Below are positions 62,796 to 64,000 of a stretch of DNA of 64,000 nucleotides, piece by piece (the stretch's first letter is position 1; each line of letters starts with the position of its first letter). The notes beneath the pieces are model-generated. The model worked only from the letters and a program-made list of their open reading frames with translations, was not told the DNA's origin and searched no databases. The DNA is from Chloroflexota bacterium (lineage in GTDB: Bacteria; Chloroflexota; Dehalococcoidia; Dehalococcoidales; RBG-16-60-22), in NCBI GenBank assembly GCA_016190695.1, contig JACPQC010000011.1, forward strand, positions 1-64,000, written 5' to 3'. The position numbers and the translations under genes are program-made.

Positions 62796-63605
62796 TCAGG
62801 CTGCCTCTACTTCTCCGGCTGCACCAGGTCTTCTCCGGAGCAGGTAGAAGAAGGTGACCATCGCCCCTGCCAGGATGGCCAGGGCGATGATCTGCGCCTG
62901 CTGCAGACCGGCCACGATGATGTTCTCCTGGCGCACGAAGGTGAGCAGGAACCGGCCCACCGAGTAAAATGACAGGTAGGTAAAGAACATCGCGCCCTCT
63001 TTCCCGACCCGGCTGCCCAGCCACAGGACAACGGCCAGCGTCAGGGCGTTCCAGATGATCTCGTAAACCGGGTAAGGGTGGGTGGGGCGGCCAAATAGCT
63101 CCACCGGTATCATAGCACCGGGGTGGGTATAGATAAAGCCCCAGGGCAGGCTGGTGAGGCCGCCGTAGGCGTCTCCGTTGATGATGCAGCCGAGCCGTCC
63201 CACCATCTGGGCTGTCAGCAGCGCCGGCGCCATGACGTCCAGCAGCCGCAGCAAGGGCAGTCGCCGGAGCTTGCCGACCACCAGCAGAGCCACCGCACCG
63301 CCGGCGAGCGCCCCCCAGATGGCCAGCCCTCCCCGCTGGAACTGCAGTATTTGCTCAGGGTGGGCGGAGTAATATCCCCACTGGTCGAACACGTGGAAGA
63401 GCCTGGCGCCGATGATGCCGCCGATTACAGTCCATATGGCCAGGGTGTAAATCTCGTCGACGGCAATTCCCTTCTTGCTGGCCAGCCTTGATGCTACGAA
63501 CACGGCGCTGACTATGGCCAGCATTATGGCCAGGCTGTACCACCGGACCTCAAAACCGCCGAGGTGCACCAGCACCGGATCAATGTTTATGACAATACCG
63601 TTCAT
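62796..63605 (-). CDS. lgt: prolipoprotein diacylglyceryl transferase
   Basis: A 269-aa inner-membrane enzyme that attaches diacylglycerol to lipobox cysteines. It has seven predicted helices, FEVRWYSLAIMLA, the RGGLAIWGALAGG motif, the Lgt signature as GRLGCIINGDAYGG, and HPYPVYEIIWN. Its clients in this window include PstS and the DUF4349 lipoprotein. ATG 63605 with GAGGAA upstream is preferred to ATG 63656. A family A MITE lies 67 bp upstream of the start. Confidence 0.95.
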   Translation of the reverse strand: MNGIVINIDPVLVHLGGFEVRWYSLAIMLAIVSAVFVASRLASKKGIAVDEIYTLAIWTVIGGIIGARLFHVFDQWGYYSAHPEQILQFQRGGLAIWGALAGGAVALLVVGKLRRLPLLRLLDVMAPALLTAQMVGRLGCIINGDAYGGLTSLPWGFIYTHPGAMIPVELFGRPTHPYPVYEIIWNALTLAVVLWLGSRVGKEGAMFFTYLSFYSVGRFLLTFVRQENIIVAGLQQAQIIALAILAGAMVTFFYLLRRRPGAAGEVEAA

Positions 63606-63645
63606 ATTATTCCTCAGAAAACGTATAGATTCTGGCGAATGAATA

Positions 63646-63963
63646 CCAAAGTTCAAAATCCAAATGTCAAACCACTCTTGTCCAAAATAGGTTTTTCGAT
63701 CAGGTTTAATTTAGACAGCATCGTTTAGCGGCGAGCCTGGTTTTTCAGACCTACGTATAGATTGTCATACCAGCTTTCGCTGGTATCCAGAGGGGAGTTA
63801 TTTAGAACTAGGCAAACATATTCCAGGCACAATGCCCCATCCCTTTATCCCTTCCCCAGAGGGGAAGGGAAGAGATTTTTTGAAGGGGCTTCGCCCCTTC
63901 TAATCCCCATTTTTTAATTTGGACAGCAGTGATGTCAAACCTTAAAAATTGTTTGAACTTTGG
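63646..63963. repeat. 12-bp inverted repeat split by a MITE
   Basis: CCAAAGTTCAAA (63646-63657) and TTTGAACTTTGG (63952-63963) are perfect complements now separated by the MITE at 63673-63931. Removing the MITE and one target copy leaves about a 26-bp loop, so a pre-existing palindrome was the insertion site. Confidence 0.55.
63673..63931. mobile_element. MITE, family A copy 2
   Basis: A 259-bp element with the same terminal repeats as copy 1 (CACTCTTGTCCAAAATA; inverse of TAATTTGGACAGCAGTG). It is flanked by perfect 9-bp target duplications ATGTCAAAC at 63664-63672 and 63932-63940. Compared with copy 1 it has a shorter central palindrome (63767-63786) and an extra segment containing two hairpins (CCTTCCCC-type near 63845 and GAAGGGGCTTCGCCCCTTC near 63882). 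No coding capacity. Confidence 0.82.
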
Positions 63964-64000
63964 ATTTCGCAATCTGACATTATCTGACTTCGTGGCGCTG

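Noticed and set aside
1-64000. CRISPR arrays, prophage, integrases or complete insertion sequences
   Set aside because: No regularly spaced repeats, cas, phage structural, integrase or transposase genes were found; only non-autonomous elements are present.

Overview
The window is a high-GC bacterial chromosome segment with small gaps between genes, no rRNA, no CRISPR array and no transposase. The gene content points to an anaerobic Chloroflexota lineage near Dehalococcoidia. The main clues are a split 'archaeal-type' glutamate synthase, an NrpR-type (DUF128) regulator, two-domain GlmU-like proteins resembling archaeal ones, and lipoproteins with an Lgt enzyme. This placement is inferred from gene content, not from a phylogeny.

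Layout. 1-4956: the end of an unknown gene, a rhomboid protease, tRNA-Asn, an orphan HicB antitoxin, a PadR/HAAS-domain pair, a YeiH transporter and NrpR. 5319-15139 (minus strand): a nine-gene nitrogen operon reading ferredoxin, hisH, FAD oxidoreductase, glutamate synthase amidotransferase, hisF, FMN synthase domain, GXGXG domain, glnA, nadE. A GGAA-N6-TTCC palindrome, the operator form recognised by NrpR in methanogens, sits at the predicted transcription start of this operon. 15413-15524: a promoter, short RNA and terminator lie ahead of pstSCAB-phoU (15662-19888).

20461-32455: mixed housekeeping and accessory genes. These are a DUF4349/PKD lipoprotein, DUF167 and DUF1284 proteins, a metallo-hydrolase, CinA-like PncC, RNase PH, three MFS transporters, a RcnA-like metal transporter, and a large secreted coiled-coil/LamG protein. 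32602-35193: two multicopper oxidase genes that were adjacent until a MITE inserted between them. 35483-41838: a MoxR-DUF58-DUF4350-DUF4129 envelope operon with two uncharacterised membrane proteins. 41841-47325 (minus): glmS, two GlmU-like genes and a glmM-like gene, forming a UDP-GlcNAc supply operon.

47994-61935: a 14-gene plus-strand surface-glycan operon. It combines UDP-sugar epimerase/dehydrogenase, GDP-mannose dehydratase with a perosamine-synthase-like aminotransferase, and a nonulosonate branch (aminotransferase, SDR, NeuB, cytidylyltransferase). It also carries a radical SAM enzyme, a methyltransferase and three transferases, one resembling sialyl/polysialyltransferases. A HAD phosphatase and lgt close the window.

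Mobile-element traces are all non-autonomous. They include a two-copy MITE family with 9-bp target duplications, a TA-flanked MITE beside nrpR, a MITE abutting the cinA stop codon, palindromic REP sequences, and a dispersed repeat inserted in frame within a methyltransferase.
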